A stretch of DNA of 64,000 bases, taken from assembly GCA_017306865.1 (NCBI GenBank), contig JAFKHH010000016.1, positions 372,001-436,000 on the forward strand, given 5' to 3'. Each line of letters begins with the position of its first letter. Position 1 is the first letter of the stretch. The stretch is from Filimonas sp. Lineage in GTDB: Bacteria; Bacteroidota; Bacteroidia; Chitinophagales; Chitinophagaceae. Below are positions 17,190-24,838 of this stretch, in pieces. Below the pieces are notes generated by a model. The model was not told where the DNA came from, did no database searches, and saw only the letters and a list, made by a program, of their open reading frames with translations. The position numbers and the translations under genes were made by a program.

Positions 17190-20174
17190 ATGAAACGATT
17201 CATGTCCGTACTATATGTTATGGTTATAATAAGTGCATGCAGTATGCCAAAAGCAAAGGCTCAGATGCCAGAAATAAAAACCGACGGACAATCATCTGGT
17301 AAGGTGTATCTGCAAAAATTAGCTGTAGATGTAAGAATAACAGGAGCCGTGGCTACAACTACATGGACAATGACTTTTAAAAACACGACGTCAAAAATAT
17401 TGGAAGGTGAACTTACATTTCCTTTAGCTGATGGTATCACAGTATCCAGGTATGCATTAGATATAAATGGTAAAATGCGAGAGGCTGTTCCGGTGGAGAA
17501 AGCAAAAGCTACACAAGTGTTTGAAGCAATAGAAAGAAGGCAAGTTGATCCGGGTTTGCTGGAAAAGATAGACGGCAATAGTTTTCGTACGCGCATTTAC
17601 CCTATCAACCCAAACAGTACGAGAACAGTTACTATTGCGTACGATGAAACACTTCGCCTTACAGGCAATACGTCTTTAGTGTACCGGTTACCATTTGCAT
17701 TTGAAAGGCCCATTGAATTGTTTGACATCAACATTTCTGTTTTGCAAAACACGGTGAAACCTGTTTTTGAAGAAAACCTTGACAATGAACTTTCTTTTAA
17801 AGAATGGGAAAACAACTACACCGCATCGCAAACTTTCAAAAACTATGTAGCGGATAAGCCTGTTGCAATTCAAATTCCAAAGCAATATGATAAGACGGAG
17901 GTATTGATGCAGCATGTGGGTAATCATTATGTATTCCTCGCGAATGCTTTTGTGAAAGATATATCAAGAGAAAAGGTTTTGCCAAGTACAATCACTGTTT
18001 TATGGGATGCCTCACTAAGCGGTATTTATCGTGATACAAAAAAAGAAATCCGTTTACTGGAAGAATACCTGAAAAAAGTGAATAATGTGAAAGTAACGCT
18101 GGTAACATTCAGCAATACTATTCTTGCCAGCAAAGAATATGTGATTACAAATGGAGTAACCAGTGAGCTGAAAGCTGCATTGCAAAATGTGGTATATGAT
18201 GGCGGTACCCAATTGGGTGTTTTAGACTTGAAGAAATGGCCTGCAGATGAATACTTATTATTCAGCGATGGGCATTCTACTTATAACAAGGCTGACATCT
18301 CATTTGCAAATGCACCGGTACATGCGATCAACTCATCTGCAAAAGCTGATTACCCTTCGTTGCATTTTATAACACAAAAAAGTGGCGGCACTTTTATCAA
18401 TCTTATTAATACTGAAATAGCAGCAGCTAAAAAATTATTGCTTTACCAATCATTGCAATTCCTGGGAGTAAAGGCGAATAATAACATAGAGGAAACTTTC
18501 CCCGCCTTGCCAACTCCTGTATCCGGCAGCGTTGCTGTTACAGGTTTTTCTTATGAGCCTAAACAGGAAATTGTTTTACTGTTTGGCTATGGTAATAAGG
18601 TTATTTCTGAGCAGCGTGTATCCCTCAATTTTGATAAACAACAAACCGACAAAGTTGATTTATCCAAAATATGGGCGCAACAAAAAATTGGAGAGTTGGA
18701 TATTCAATATGATGCGAATAAATCGACAATAGAGCAACTGGGAAAACGATATGGCATCATAACAAGAAACACTTCATTAATGGTACTGGAAAATGTGGCT
18801 GATTATGTACAGTATGAGATAGAGCCACCAGTAGAATTGAGAGACGAATATGATCGCCTGATCAAGCAACGCAGCGAGCAAAGGCAGAACCGTGTAAATA
18901 CGTCTCTGAACAATGCAGAACACTTCTTTAATGAGTTGCTGAAATGGTGGAATATGGATATACAATACCAGGTACGGAAAAAAGTACAGGCAGATTCTAT
19001 AGCTTCATTACAAAGAAATGTTGCAGGCAATGCTAGTCGCTCGCGAACAACTACTCCAGCACCCCACCCTAATCTACGCAGAACGGATGCAGCCGCAACG
19101 ATGAATGCAGCACCGGTAGCATCTGAGTTGAGGTTAGATGAAGTGGTTATAACCGGGTTTTCGAAAGCAAAGAAAACACAATCTACAAGATTTACACCGC
19201 CAGCAATTGCTGCCGATGCAGAAATGAAAGGAGAAGATGAGGATGAAACGCCAATCGGTTCATTCACCATAAAAGCACAAGCGGGTGATAGTAATTATCT
19301 GAATGCAATCAGGAAGGAAGTTCCGGCGAAACAATATGAAAAGTATTTATCCATACGAGATAAATACAAAGATATTCCGGTCTTCTATTTCACTGTTGCC
19401 AATTATTTCTTTGGTAAGGGTGAGAAAGAAATCGCACTACGCATACTGTCCAATATTGCAGAGTTGGATGCAGAGAATTATGAATTATACAAACTGCTTG
19501 GTTATAAGCTAAAGGAGATAAAGGAATTTGAACCAGCAGCTTTCGCTTTCAGAAAAGTATTGGAATGGCGGCCAATGGATCCGCAAAGCTATCGTGACTA
19601 TGCGCTTGCGCTCGAAGATGCCGGTAAATATCAACAGGCGTTGGATACTTTATACGTGGCTATTACTAACAATTACGCAGAGAATATCAGCAATATGTAT
19701 TACGGCATTGAGGAAACAATATTGCCGGAAATAAACAGGCTGATTGCTTTATATGGCGATAGGCTAAACATTACCCGCATTCCTAAAAAAATAATACAGG
19801 CAATGCCGGTTGATATACGCGTGGTACTGAACTGGAATATGAATGATACGGATATTGATCTGTGGGTGACTGACCCGAACGATGAGAAGTGTTACTACAG
19901 CTACAAGTCAACTGTAATGGGCGGCAGAATATCTACTGATTTCACGCGCGGCTTTGGCCCTGAGCAGTTTTTATTGCGTAAGGCGATGAAAGGAAAGTAT
20001 AAAGTAGAGATCAATTATTATGGTGATCGTCAGTTAAAAATAGCAGGGCCTACAACTGTAATGGCAGAGGTATTCACGCGTTATGGTACTGCTAACGAAA
20101 AAAGACAGATCATCACCTTACAAATGAAGAAGGATGCGAAAGGTGGTGTACTGATTGGTGAATTTGATTTTTAG
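17190..20174 (+). CDS. VIT-VWA-TPR-DUF2135 surface or periplasmic protein with TonB-box-like segment
   Basis: 994 residues. The N-terminal signal could be a lipoprotein signal (lipobox ISAC, Cys17) or be cut after KAKA. Domains in order: VIT (about 28-155); a von Willebrand A domain with an apparently complete MIDAS (DASLS at 273-277, Thr340, Asp360); and a low-complexity linker (about 620-690) holding RLDEVVITGFSK at 648-659, which resembles SusC-type TonB boxes. Then come TPR-like helices (about 720-850) and a C-terminal DUF2135 domain starting near WNMNDTDIDLWVTDPN. VIT/VWA proteins bind ligands through a metal ion; DUF2135 is of unknown role. It is monocistronic, with terminators downstream. 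Function unknown; an interaction scaffold at the envelope is inference. Confidence 0.8.
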   Translation: MKRFMSVLYVMVIISACSMPKAKAQMPEIKTDGQSSGKVYLQKLAVDVRITGAVATTTWTMTFKNTTSKILEGELTFPLADGITVSRYALDINGKMREAVPVEKAKATQVFEAIERRQVDPGLLEKIDGNSFRTRIYPINPNSTRTVTIAYDETLRLTGNTSLVYRLPFAFERPIELFDINISVLQNTVKPVFEENLDNELSFKEWENNYTASQTFKNYVADKPVAIQIPKQYDKTEVLMQHVGNHYVFLANAFVKDISREKVLPSTITVLWDASLSGIYRDTKKEIRLLEEYLKKVNNVKVTLVTFSNTILASKEYVITNGVTSELKAALQNVVYDGGTQLGVLDLKKWPADEYLLFSDGHSTYNKADISFANAPVHAINSSAKADYPSLHFITQKSGGTFINLINTEIAAAKKLLLYQSLQFLGVKANNNIEETFPALPTPVSGSVAVTGFSYEPKQEIVLLFGYGNKVISEQRVSLNFDKQQTDKVDLSKIWAQQKIGELDIQYDANKSTIEQLGKRYGIITRNTSLMVLENVADYVQYEIEPPVELRDEYDRLIKQRSEQRQNRVNTSLNNAEHFFNELLKWWNMDIQYQVRKKVQADSIASLQRNVAGNASRSRTTTPAPHPNLRRTDAAATMNAAPVASELRLDEVVITGFSKAKKTQSTRFTPPAIAADAEMKGEDEDETPIGSFTIKAQAGDSNYLNAIRKEVPAKQYEKYLSIRDKYKDIPVFYFTVANYFFGKGEKEIALRILSNIAELDAENYELYKLLGYKLKEIKEFEPAAFAFRKVLEWRPMDPQSYRDYALALEDAGKYQQALDTLYVAITNNYAENISNMYYGIEETILPEINRLIALYGDRLNITRIPKKIIQAMPVDIRVVLNWNMNDTDIDLWVTDPNDEKCYYSYKSTVMGGRISTDFTRGFGPEQFLLRKAMKGKYKVEINYYGDRQLKIAGPTTVMAEVFTRYGTANEKRQIITLQMKKDAKGGVLIGEFDF

Positions 20175-20215
20175 TACTCAGTTGTTGTAGATATATCAAC
20201 TCTAATCCCTAACGC

Positions 20216-20246
20216 AATCCCGTGGCTTTTGTCGCGGGATTTTTTG
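20216..20246 (+). terminator. Terminator after the VIT/VWA gene
   Basis: A 7-bp stem AATCCCG (20216-20222) / CGGGATT (20235-20241) followed by a T-run, 42 bp downstream of the stop. Confidence 0.65.
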
Positions 20247-20250
20247 TTGC

Positions 20251-20300
20251 CGCGGAGACACCAAGACACAAAGGTTTCACTAAGAAGTTTTCGCTTCGCT
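20251..20300. repeat. Degenerate CACAAAG-type intergenic repeat remnant
   Basis: The segment CGCGGAGACACCAAGACACA followed by AAGGTTTCACTAAG resembles the degenerate gene-poor repeat also visible near 30500-30710, 43372-43436 and 52121-52190. It carries no reading frame. Confidence 0.4.
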
Positions 20301-20330
20301 AACATGTCGAACAGCACTTTTATATTAAAC

Positions 20331-20362
20331 AAAAAACCCGCAATAGCTATTGCGGGTTTTTT
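20331..20362. terminator. Bidirectional terminator between VIT/VWA and CBS genes
   Basis: Near-perfect palindrome AAAAAACCCGCAATA-GC-TATTGCGGGTTTTTT, with A-run and T-run on the two sides, 24 bp from the CBS gene stop. Confidence 0.85.
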
Positions 20363-20385
20363 ATTTAAACTATTTAAAAGACAAC

Positions 20386-21045
20386 TTACATTTTCAAATA
20401 AGTCATCAGCAGATCGTAGTTTTCTTTGAGTTCGTTTTCGTAAGATTCCTCACCAAAGTAGTATTGCACGTTATATTCATAACGCTGGAAGGTGGCTAGA
20501 ATATCTGAGATCTCGTATTTGTTTACTTTTACTGTTGCCTGTAGCATTCCATTAGCGGGATTAACGCTTGTGTTCAATTGGGTAATATAGGCGTCGTTTG
20601 TTTCCACGAGCCTGCTTATCTCGCCAAAAGAAAAATTACGCTTTTCCATTTCCAATACAATCAACCCTCCCGGCTCTTCTGCACCTGTAAACTTGTTACA
20701 CGCTGCGAGTAATTCTGCCTGGGTGATCACGCCTTGCAATTCATGTTCATCGTTGAGTACAGGAACTACAGAAATATTTTGTGTGACAGCTAATTTAAGT
20801 GCGGTAAGAAAGTGGTCATTTAAACGGATGGATGTCCTGATCCATTGCTGTTCCAGTATGGCGATTGTGGCAGACTCATCTGCATCCAGCAGATCATCTT
20901 TACCAACGAGTCCTACAAACTTTTCATCATTAACAACAGGCAGGTGCAGAATATCGTAATCGTCCATTAGCTGTAAGACAACAGAGACCTTATCACTCAT
21001 GGTGACAGAAGGATAATTGTTTACTATTAACTGGGCGGCTAACAT
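20386..21045 (-). CDS. CBS-domain-pair protein
   Basis: 219 residues from the ATG at 21045; an upstream TTG would add ten residues but is a poor choice. Two CBS motifs are seen in the first 120 residues (LIVNNYPSVTMSD... LHLPVVNDEKFVGLVGKDDLL and LAVTQNISVVPVLNDEHELQGVITQAELL). Pairs of these bind adenosine nucleotides. The C-terminal 90 residues resemble an ACT-like regulatory domain (GGLIVLEMEKRNFSFGEISR). This type of protein is often encoded near nadK and an alpha/beta hydrolase in Bacteroidota, as here. It follows the hydrolase gene by 33 bp, so the two are likely co-transcribed. Its ligand and target are unknown. Confidence 0.82.
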   Translation of the reverse strand: MLAAQLIVNNYPSVTMSDKVSVVLQLMDDYDILHLPVVNDEKFVGLVGKDDLLDADESATIAILEQQWIRTSIRLNDHFLTALKLAVTQNISVVPVLNDEHELQGVITQAELLAACNKFTGAEEPGGLIVLEMEKRNFSFGEISRLVETNDAYITQLNTSVNPANGMLQATVKVNKYEISDILATFQRYEYNVQYYFGEESYENELKENYDLLMTYLKM

Positions 21046-21078
21046 TCCATTACACGTTTCTAATCTAGACAACAAAAA

Positions 21079-21858
21079 TTAAGCTACTGTTGCAGCGCGC
21101 TGGTTCAAGTTCGTCAAAAAAGATTCCAATATTTTATTGAACTCGCCTGGCACTTCCATCATAGGAGCGTGACCGCACTGATCAATAAAATATAATTCAC
21201 TATTTGGAATTAGCTTATTGAATTCTTTAGCAACAAACGGTGGTGTAATTGTATCATTATTACCCCAGATCAGCAATGTAGGCTGTTTGATCTGGCTTAT
21301 TTCTTCACCAAGGTTGTTGCGGATTGCACTTTTAGCAAGTGCAATGATTTTGATCACTTTCAACCTGTTGTTTGTGATCTCAAACACTTCATCTACCAGT
21401 TCTTTGGTAGCCATTTTAGGATCAAAAAAGGTAAGCTCCGTTTTTTTACGGATGTACTCATAGTCCCCGCGTTTAGGATAACTATCTCCCATACCGTTCT
21501 CAAACAGGCCCGAACTTCCGGTAAGGATTAATGATTTGATCCTTTCAGGATGTTTCAGGATATGTACCAATGCTACGTGGCCGCCCAGGGAGTTGCCCAA
21601 CAGGTGAATGTCCGTATAGCCTTTGGCTTCTATGAATTTATGTACATACTTCTCCAAGCCACCAACGGTAGTGTGGAAAATGTCGAGGTCGAATAACGGC
21701 AACAGGGGTACAATGACTTTATACTGAGTCCGAAAATGTTCCACCAGGTCGCTAAAATTACTCAATGCGCCGAAAAGCCCATGTAATAATACAAGCGGTT
21801 CACCTTCGCCCTCTTCTACGTATCTGAATTTATCGTATTGTTTGATCTCGTAACTCAT
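21079..21858 (-). CDS. Alpha/beta hydrolase
   Basis: 259 residues from the ATG at 21858, one codon inside a GTG. The fold shows the oxyanion region VLLHGLFGA, the nucleophile elbow GNSLGGH (Ser), the acid in LLIWGNNDTITPP (Asp) and the base in DQCGHAPMMEVP (His), so the triad is complete. Similar to epoxide-hydrolase/2-hydroxymuconic-semialdehyde-hydrolase-like enzymes, but the substrate cannot be inferred. No signal peptide, so cytoplasmic. It is first in a probable two-gene unit with the CBS protein. Confidence 0.88.
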   Translation of the reverse strand: MSYEIKQYDKFRYVEEGEGEPLVLLHGLFGALSNFSDLVEHFRTQYKVIVPLLPLFDLDIFHTTVGGLEKYVHKFIEAKGYTDIHLLGNSLGGHVALVHILKHPERIKSLILTGSSGLFENGMGDSYPKRGDYEYIRKKTELTFFDPKMATKELVDEVFEITNNRLKVIKIIALAKSAIRNNLGEEISQIKQPTLLIWGNNDTITPPFVAKEFNKLIPNSELYFIDQCGHAPMMEVPGEFNKILESFLTNLNQRAATVA

Positions 21859-22074
21859 CACTTAAAACTTTCTATTGGCTAACAGCCGTATGGATGCGTA
21901 CAAATAAACAGAATTCAGCCGAAAAAACCCAAATTCAATTTATTTAGTGCCGCGAATTACTGCAAAACTTAATTACTAAAGTACTTGTTTTACGTTAATA
22001 AATGCTTACTAATATAGAAAGATTGATAGGAAACGTCCAAAACCACCATTTCTATTGTGTTTGTGTCAGGATGT

Positions 22075-22611
22075 CTATGATTTTGATGTCGCAATTTTCC
22101 CAAAAAAAGCTTCCAGCTCAGCAAACATATCTTTGAAAATGGGTATGACTTTACCAAATCCATCTATCACCCACGGACCTAACGGCTGCAAAACAGGATA
22201 GCATACAGAATCTGTAAGTGTTTCTTGTTTTATTACACCCATTTTTACGACAAAGAAAAGTATTACGCTAAATACAATGCCATAAAGCAGGAGATAAAAG
22301 AGGATACCGCCAAGCCTGTTTATCCAGCCCATCATAGCTACAGACATGGCAGCTTCTATAAGTTTGGCGCACCAGCGAATAAGCAACGCAACTCCGATCA
22401 TAACGATCAAAAAGGAAAGGAAAGGGAGCCACTTACCAGATACGTGTGTGCTTTGCTCCAGCCAGCCGGCAACAACAGCAGACAATTTTAATGCGGCTGC
22501 AAGGCCAATAAAGACTGCCAGGAAGGAAAAGACGGCGACTACAAGCCCTTTTGTAAATCCTTTAAAAATGGCATAGAGGAGGATCACTACACAGGCTATA
22601 TCTATAATCAT
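22075..22611 (-). CDS. CvpA family membrane protein
   Basis: 178 residues with four hydrophobic segments (about 2-25, 27-48, 62-82, 98-123). It has the CvpA-type start IDIACVVILLYAIFKGFTKGLV and the glycine-containing GWINRLGGILFYLLLYGIV. CvpA-like proteins are inner-membrane proteins linked to colicin V production and envelope stress in Enterobacteria; the biochemical role is unclear. The C-terminal 35 residues are polar and carry a helix with FGK repeats. It is the last of the run gldC, yqeY, cvpA on the minus strand. Confidence 0.85.
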   Translation of the reverse strand: MIIDIACVVILLYAIFKGFTKGLVVAVFSFLAVFIGLAAALKLSAVVAGWLEQSTHVSGKWLPFLSFLIVMIGVALLIRWCAKLIEAAMSVAMMGWINRLGGILFYLLLYGIVFSVILFFVVKMGVIKQETLTDSVCYPVLQPLGPWVIDGFGKVIPIFKDMFAELEAFFGKIATSKS

Positions 22612-22628
22612 AGGCAGAATTGTTTCAA

Positions 22629-22754
22629 CGTTTTAATAGTTTACGGGGTTCATTCAGAGATTGAAAACAAGTAAGCTATCATTTCAATGTTTCAGAAGTT
22701 TACAGGTTTCAACATTTCAGATGAACCCTGTAAACTTTTGGAACTATTAAACTA
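22629..22754. repeat. Imperfect inverted repeat of the GTTTAATAGTTT type
   Basis: GTTTTAATAGTTTACGGGGT (22629-22648, continuing TCAT) pairs imperfectly with ATGAACCCTGTAAAC and the following CTATTAAAC (about 22720-22754). The arms flank about 70 bp. No reading frame is present in the space between cvpA and yqeY; this looks like a dispersed intergenic repeat. Confidence 0.45.
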
Positions 22755-23204
22755 TTATTTCAACAACTCTTTCACCACAGCAGAGATGGCTTTACCATCT
22801 GCCTGGCCTGCCAGTTTCTTAGAAACTGTGCCCATCACCTTACCCATATCAGCAGGAGATGTAGCACCCAGTTCTGCAATTACTGCCGCTACCGCCTCTT
22901 TCAGTTCAGCTTCGCTCAGTTGCTTAGGCAGAAATTTTTCGATCACGCTTATTTCTTCCTGCTCTTTCTGTGCCAGGTCTGCACGGTTTTGCTGCTGGAA
23001 TATTTCTAAAGAATCTTTACGTTGTTTTACCAGCTTTTGCAACAGCTTCAATTCTCCATCTTCTGATATTGCACCATTCGCACCCGGTTCTGTTTTCGCT
23101 TTTATAATTTCAGCTTTTATTGCACGCAGTCCACGTAGAACAGGTTCATCTTTTGCTTTCATGGCCTCTTTCAGCTCAACCATGATCTTTTGTTCTAAGC
23201 TCAT
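22755..23204 (-). CDS. GatB/YqeY domain protein
   Basis: 149 residues, the full length for YqeY. The sequence has the start MSLEQKIMVELKEAMKAKD, the helical QLVKQRKDSLEIFQQQNRADL region and the C-terminal ELGATSPADMGKVMGTVSKK motif. The domain is shared with the tail of the GatB subunit of aspartyl/glutamyl-tRNA amidotransferase and binds tRNA there; the free-standing form is of uncertain function. It lies 88 bp after gldC on the same strand. Confidence 0.9.
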   Translation of the reverse strand: MSLEQKIMVELKEAMKAKDEPVLRGLRAIKAEIIKAKTEPGANGAISEDGELKLLQKLVKQRKDSLEIFQQQNRADLAQKEQEEISVIEKFLPKQLSEAELKEAVAAVIAELGATSPADMGKVMGTVSKKLAGQADGKAISAVVKELLK

Positions 23205-23292
23205 ATTTTTTGTGTTTTAGGTGTTAAAAAGGTGGAAGGCTATAAGTCTGAGGAAAAGCCTTACGCTTTATACCTCATATCCTATTCTCATC

Positions 23293-23637
23293 TTAGCCAT
23301 TCTCTTTCATCTGTATTTCTCTAAACTTATTGTAGAAGGTTTTTGCAAAGTCCTTCAGGTCTTTTACCAGCTCATCCTGCCCGGTTGCACGCTTGTAGGT
23401 ATCGGCCATTGTGATCATAACCTGGTAATAGAAGTCTGCCATTTCATCTACCATCATTTCTTTTGTCCACAGGTCTATACGAAGGGCGCTTTTGTCTGCA
23501 CTATCCCAAAAAGCCAGCATCATGGCTTTTGCACGCTGAAACTCGTCAGCAGTGCTTCCACTTGCTTTCCAGCTAATATCTTCCGGTATTTTATCCTCAC
23601 CCAGCGCGATGTCTATGGTAATAGTCGATTTCGTCAT
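23293..23637 (-). CDS. gldC: Gliding motility protein GldC
   Basis: 114 residues, the normal size for GldC. The sequence KSTITIDIALGEDKIPEDIS followed by W, then FWDSADKSALRIDLWTKEMM and MVDEMADFYYQ is diagnostic. The protein has no signal peptide and is expected in the cytoplasm. GldC increases gliding efficiency in Flavobacterium johnsoniae but is not essential there, and it is kept in non-gliding species with the type IX system. An exact -7 box TATTTTTG lies 19 nt upstream. Together with the PorG-like gene and the two type B cargo genes it shows that this genome has a T9SS. Confidence 0.93.
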   Translation of the reverse strand: MTKSTITIDIALGEDKIPEDISWKASGSTADEFQRAKAMMLAFWDSADKSALRIDLWTKEMMVDEMADFYYQVMITMADTYKRATGQDELVKDLKDFAKTFYNKFREIQMKENG

Positions 23638-23655
23638 TTTTCAATTATTAGACGG

Positions 23656-23663
23656 CAAAAATA
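23656..23663 (-). promoter_or_regulatory. -7 promoter box of gldC (TATTTTTG)
   Basis: Exact TAnnTTTG match on the minus strand, 18 nt before the gldC ATG, in the short gap after the glycosyltransferase gene. Confidence 0.4.
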
Positions 23664-23668
23664 CAAGG

Positions 23669-24781
23669 TTATGCTGAATGGCTGATGATTTGAGATACAA
23701 GAGGCTCAAAAGCCTGCCGCCGCAGGTGTTTCAGCCGTTGGGAGCCTTTCGCGATCAATTGACTGCGGAAATTCTCGTCTTTGTATATGCGGATCATATT
23801 GTCTCCTAATTGCTGAAAATCCTGTGCTTCAGCATATAAAACCGCCTCTTCCCCATATTCTTTAAATACAGGAATATCAGATGTCAGTACAGGCACCTCA
23901 CAAGCCATGGCTTCCAATAACTCGAGCGCGGCATCTTCATACTTTGACGGACGGATAACCGCGTATGCAGAAGCGACCAATTTGGAAAAGGTTTCGGGAT
24001 ATAACAATTCGGGGGTAATCACATCATCTTTATACTTGTAGTTGTCAAGATTATCCAACTCCTCTTCATGCACATCGGGAATATCACCCATCAGCAATAG
24101 TTTCATACTGCTGTGTTGCCATTTTTTAAATACAGAAAAGGCCCGCAATAGCTTCCCGATCTGCCTGTTTGAATAAAGCGTGCCTGTAAACAGGAAATAT
24201 TCGCAACCGCCCGCATACTGCACTTTCATATTTTCTTTTGTTGTCCATTCCACAGGTACAAAAGCATCTGTTGGCAATTGCGGTACTACTGTTATTTTCT
24301 CAGTGGCAATTTGCAATTTGTCTGCAAGCTGCTGTTTACAGAAAGAAGATACGGTGATAATGTGAGTGGCTTTCCCTGCATTTTTACGAAGATCATCGGC
24401 GTTATGAAAAGCATCTTTTTTCAATACTTTGTCTTCTGCCAGCGCCTGTACAGATTCTACGAGCAATATTTGTGGCACTTTAGTGGCAGCACAAAATCCA
24501 TTTAAAGCAAAAAACAACTGCACCTGCTCTTTCTTTAATACGGCAGGCACTTTTGTATTGTACCATAAAAGGTGGCCGATAGCACTACTGTTACCAGGCT
24601 TGATGAGGAATAGCCTGCCTGCAGCTTTAATATATTCGGGCAATTCTAGGTTTTCTTCAGAAAGAAAAATATACTCATGAGAAGGGAACTGTTGCAAGAG
24701 GTTCTTCAAAAAGAACAGTGCATAGCTTTCTTCTTCGTTGTAAACATATTTCAGGAAAGTAATATCAATTGCGATTCGCAT
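23669..24781 (-). CDS. Glycosyltransferase family 4-like (GT-B) enzyme
   Basis: 370 residues from the ATG at 24781 (MRIAIDITFLKYV); the reading frame is open 8 codons further. The C-terminal half has the family signature FLFTGTLYSNRQIGKLLRAF, a KLLLMGD strand, and YAVIRPSKYEDAALELLEAMACEVPVLTSDIPVFKEYG, which includes the EX7E-type donor-binding loop. No signal peptide; it would work at the inner face of the membrane on a lipid-linked sugar or transfer to a surface polymer. It is not next to other sugar genes. Donor and acceptor unknown. Confidence 0.88.
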   Translation of the reverse strand: MRIAIDITFLKYVYNEEESYALFFLKNLLQQFPSHEYIFLSEENLELPEYIKAAGRLFLIKPGNSSAIGHLLWYNTKVPAVLKKEQVQLFFALNGFCAATKVPQILLVESVQALAEDKVLKKDAFHNADDLRKNAGKATHIITVSSFCKQQLADKLQIATEKITVVPQLPTDAFVPVEWTTKENMKVQYAGGCEYFLFTGTLYSNRQIGKLLRAFSVFKKWQHSSMKLLLMGDIPDVHEEELDNLDNYKYKDDVITPELLYPETFSKLVASAYAVIRPSKYEDAALELLEAMACEVPVLTSDIPVFKEYGEEAVLYAEAQDFQQLGDNMIRIYKDENFRSQLIAKGSQRLKHLRRQAFEPLVSQIISHSA

Positions 24782-24838
24782 GATGCAAAATAATCGCAAA
24801 ATCAACTCCTGTGCAAATCGATTGATTTTTTGTAAAAG

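Noticed and set aside
22687-23220. 177-codon plus-strand frame over the yqeY gene
   Set aside because: It is the antisense shadow of YqeY, rich in Ser/Phe and without any domain. The minus-strand frame has the conserved protein.
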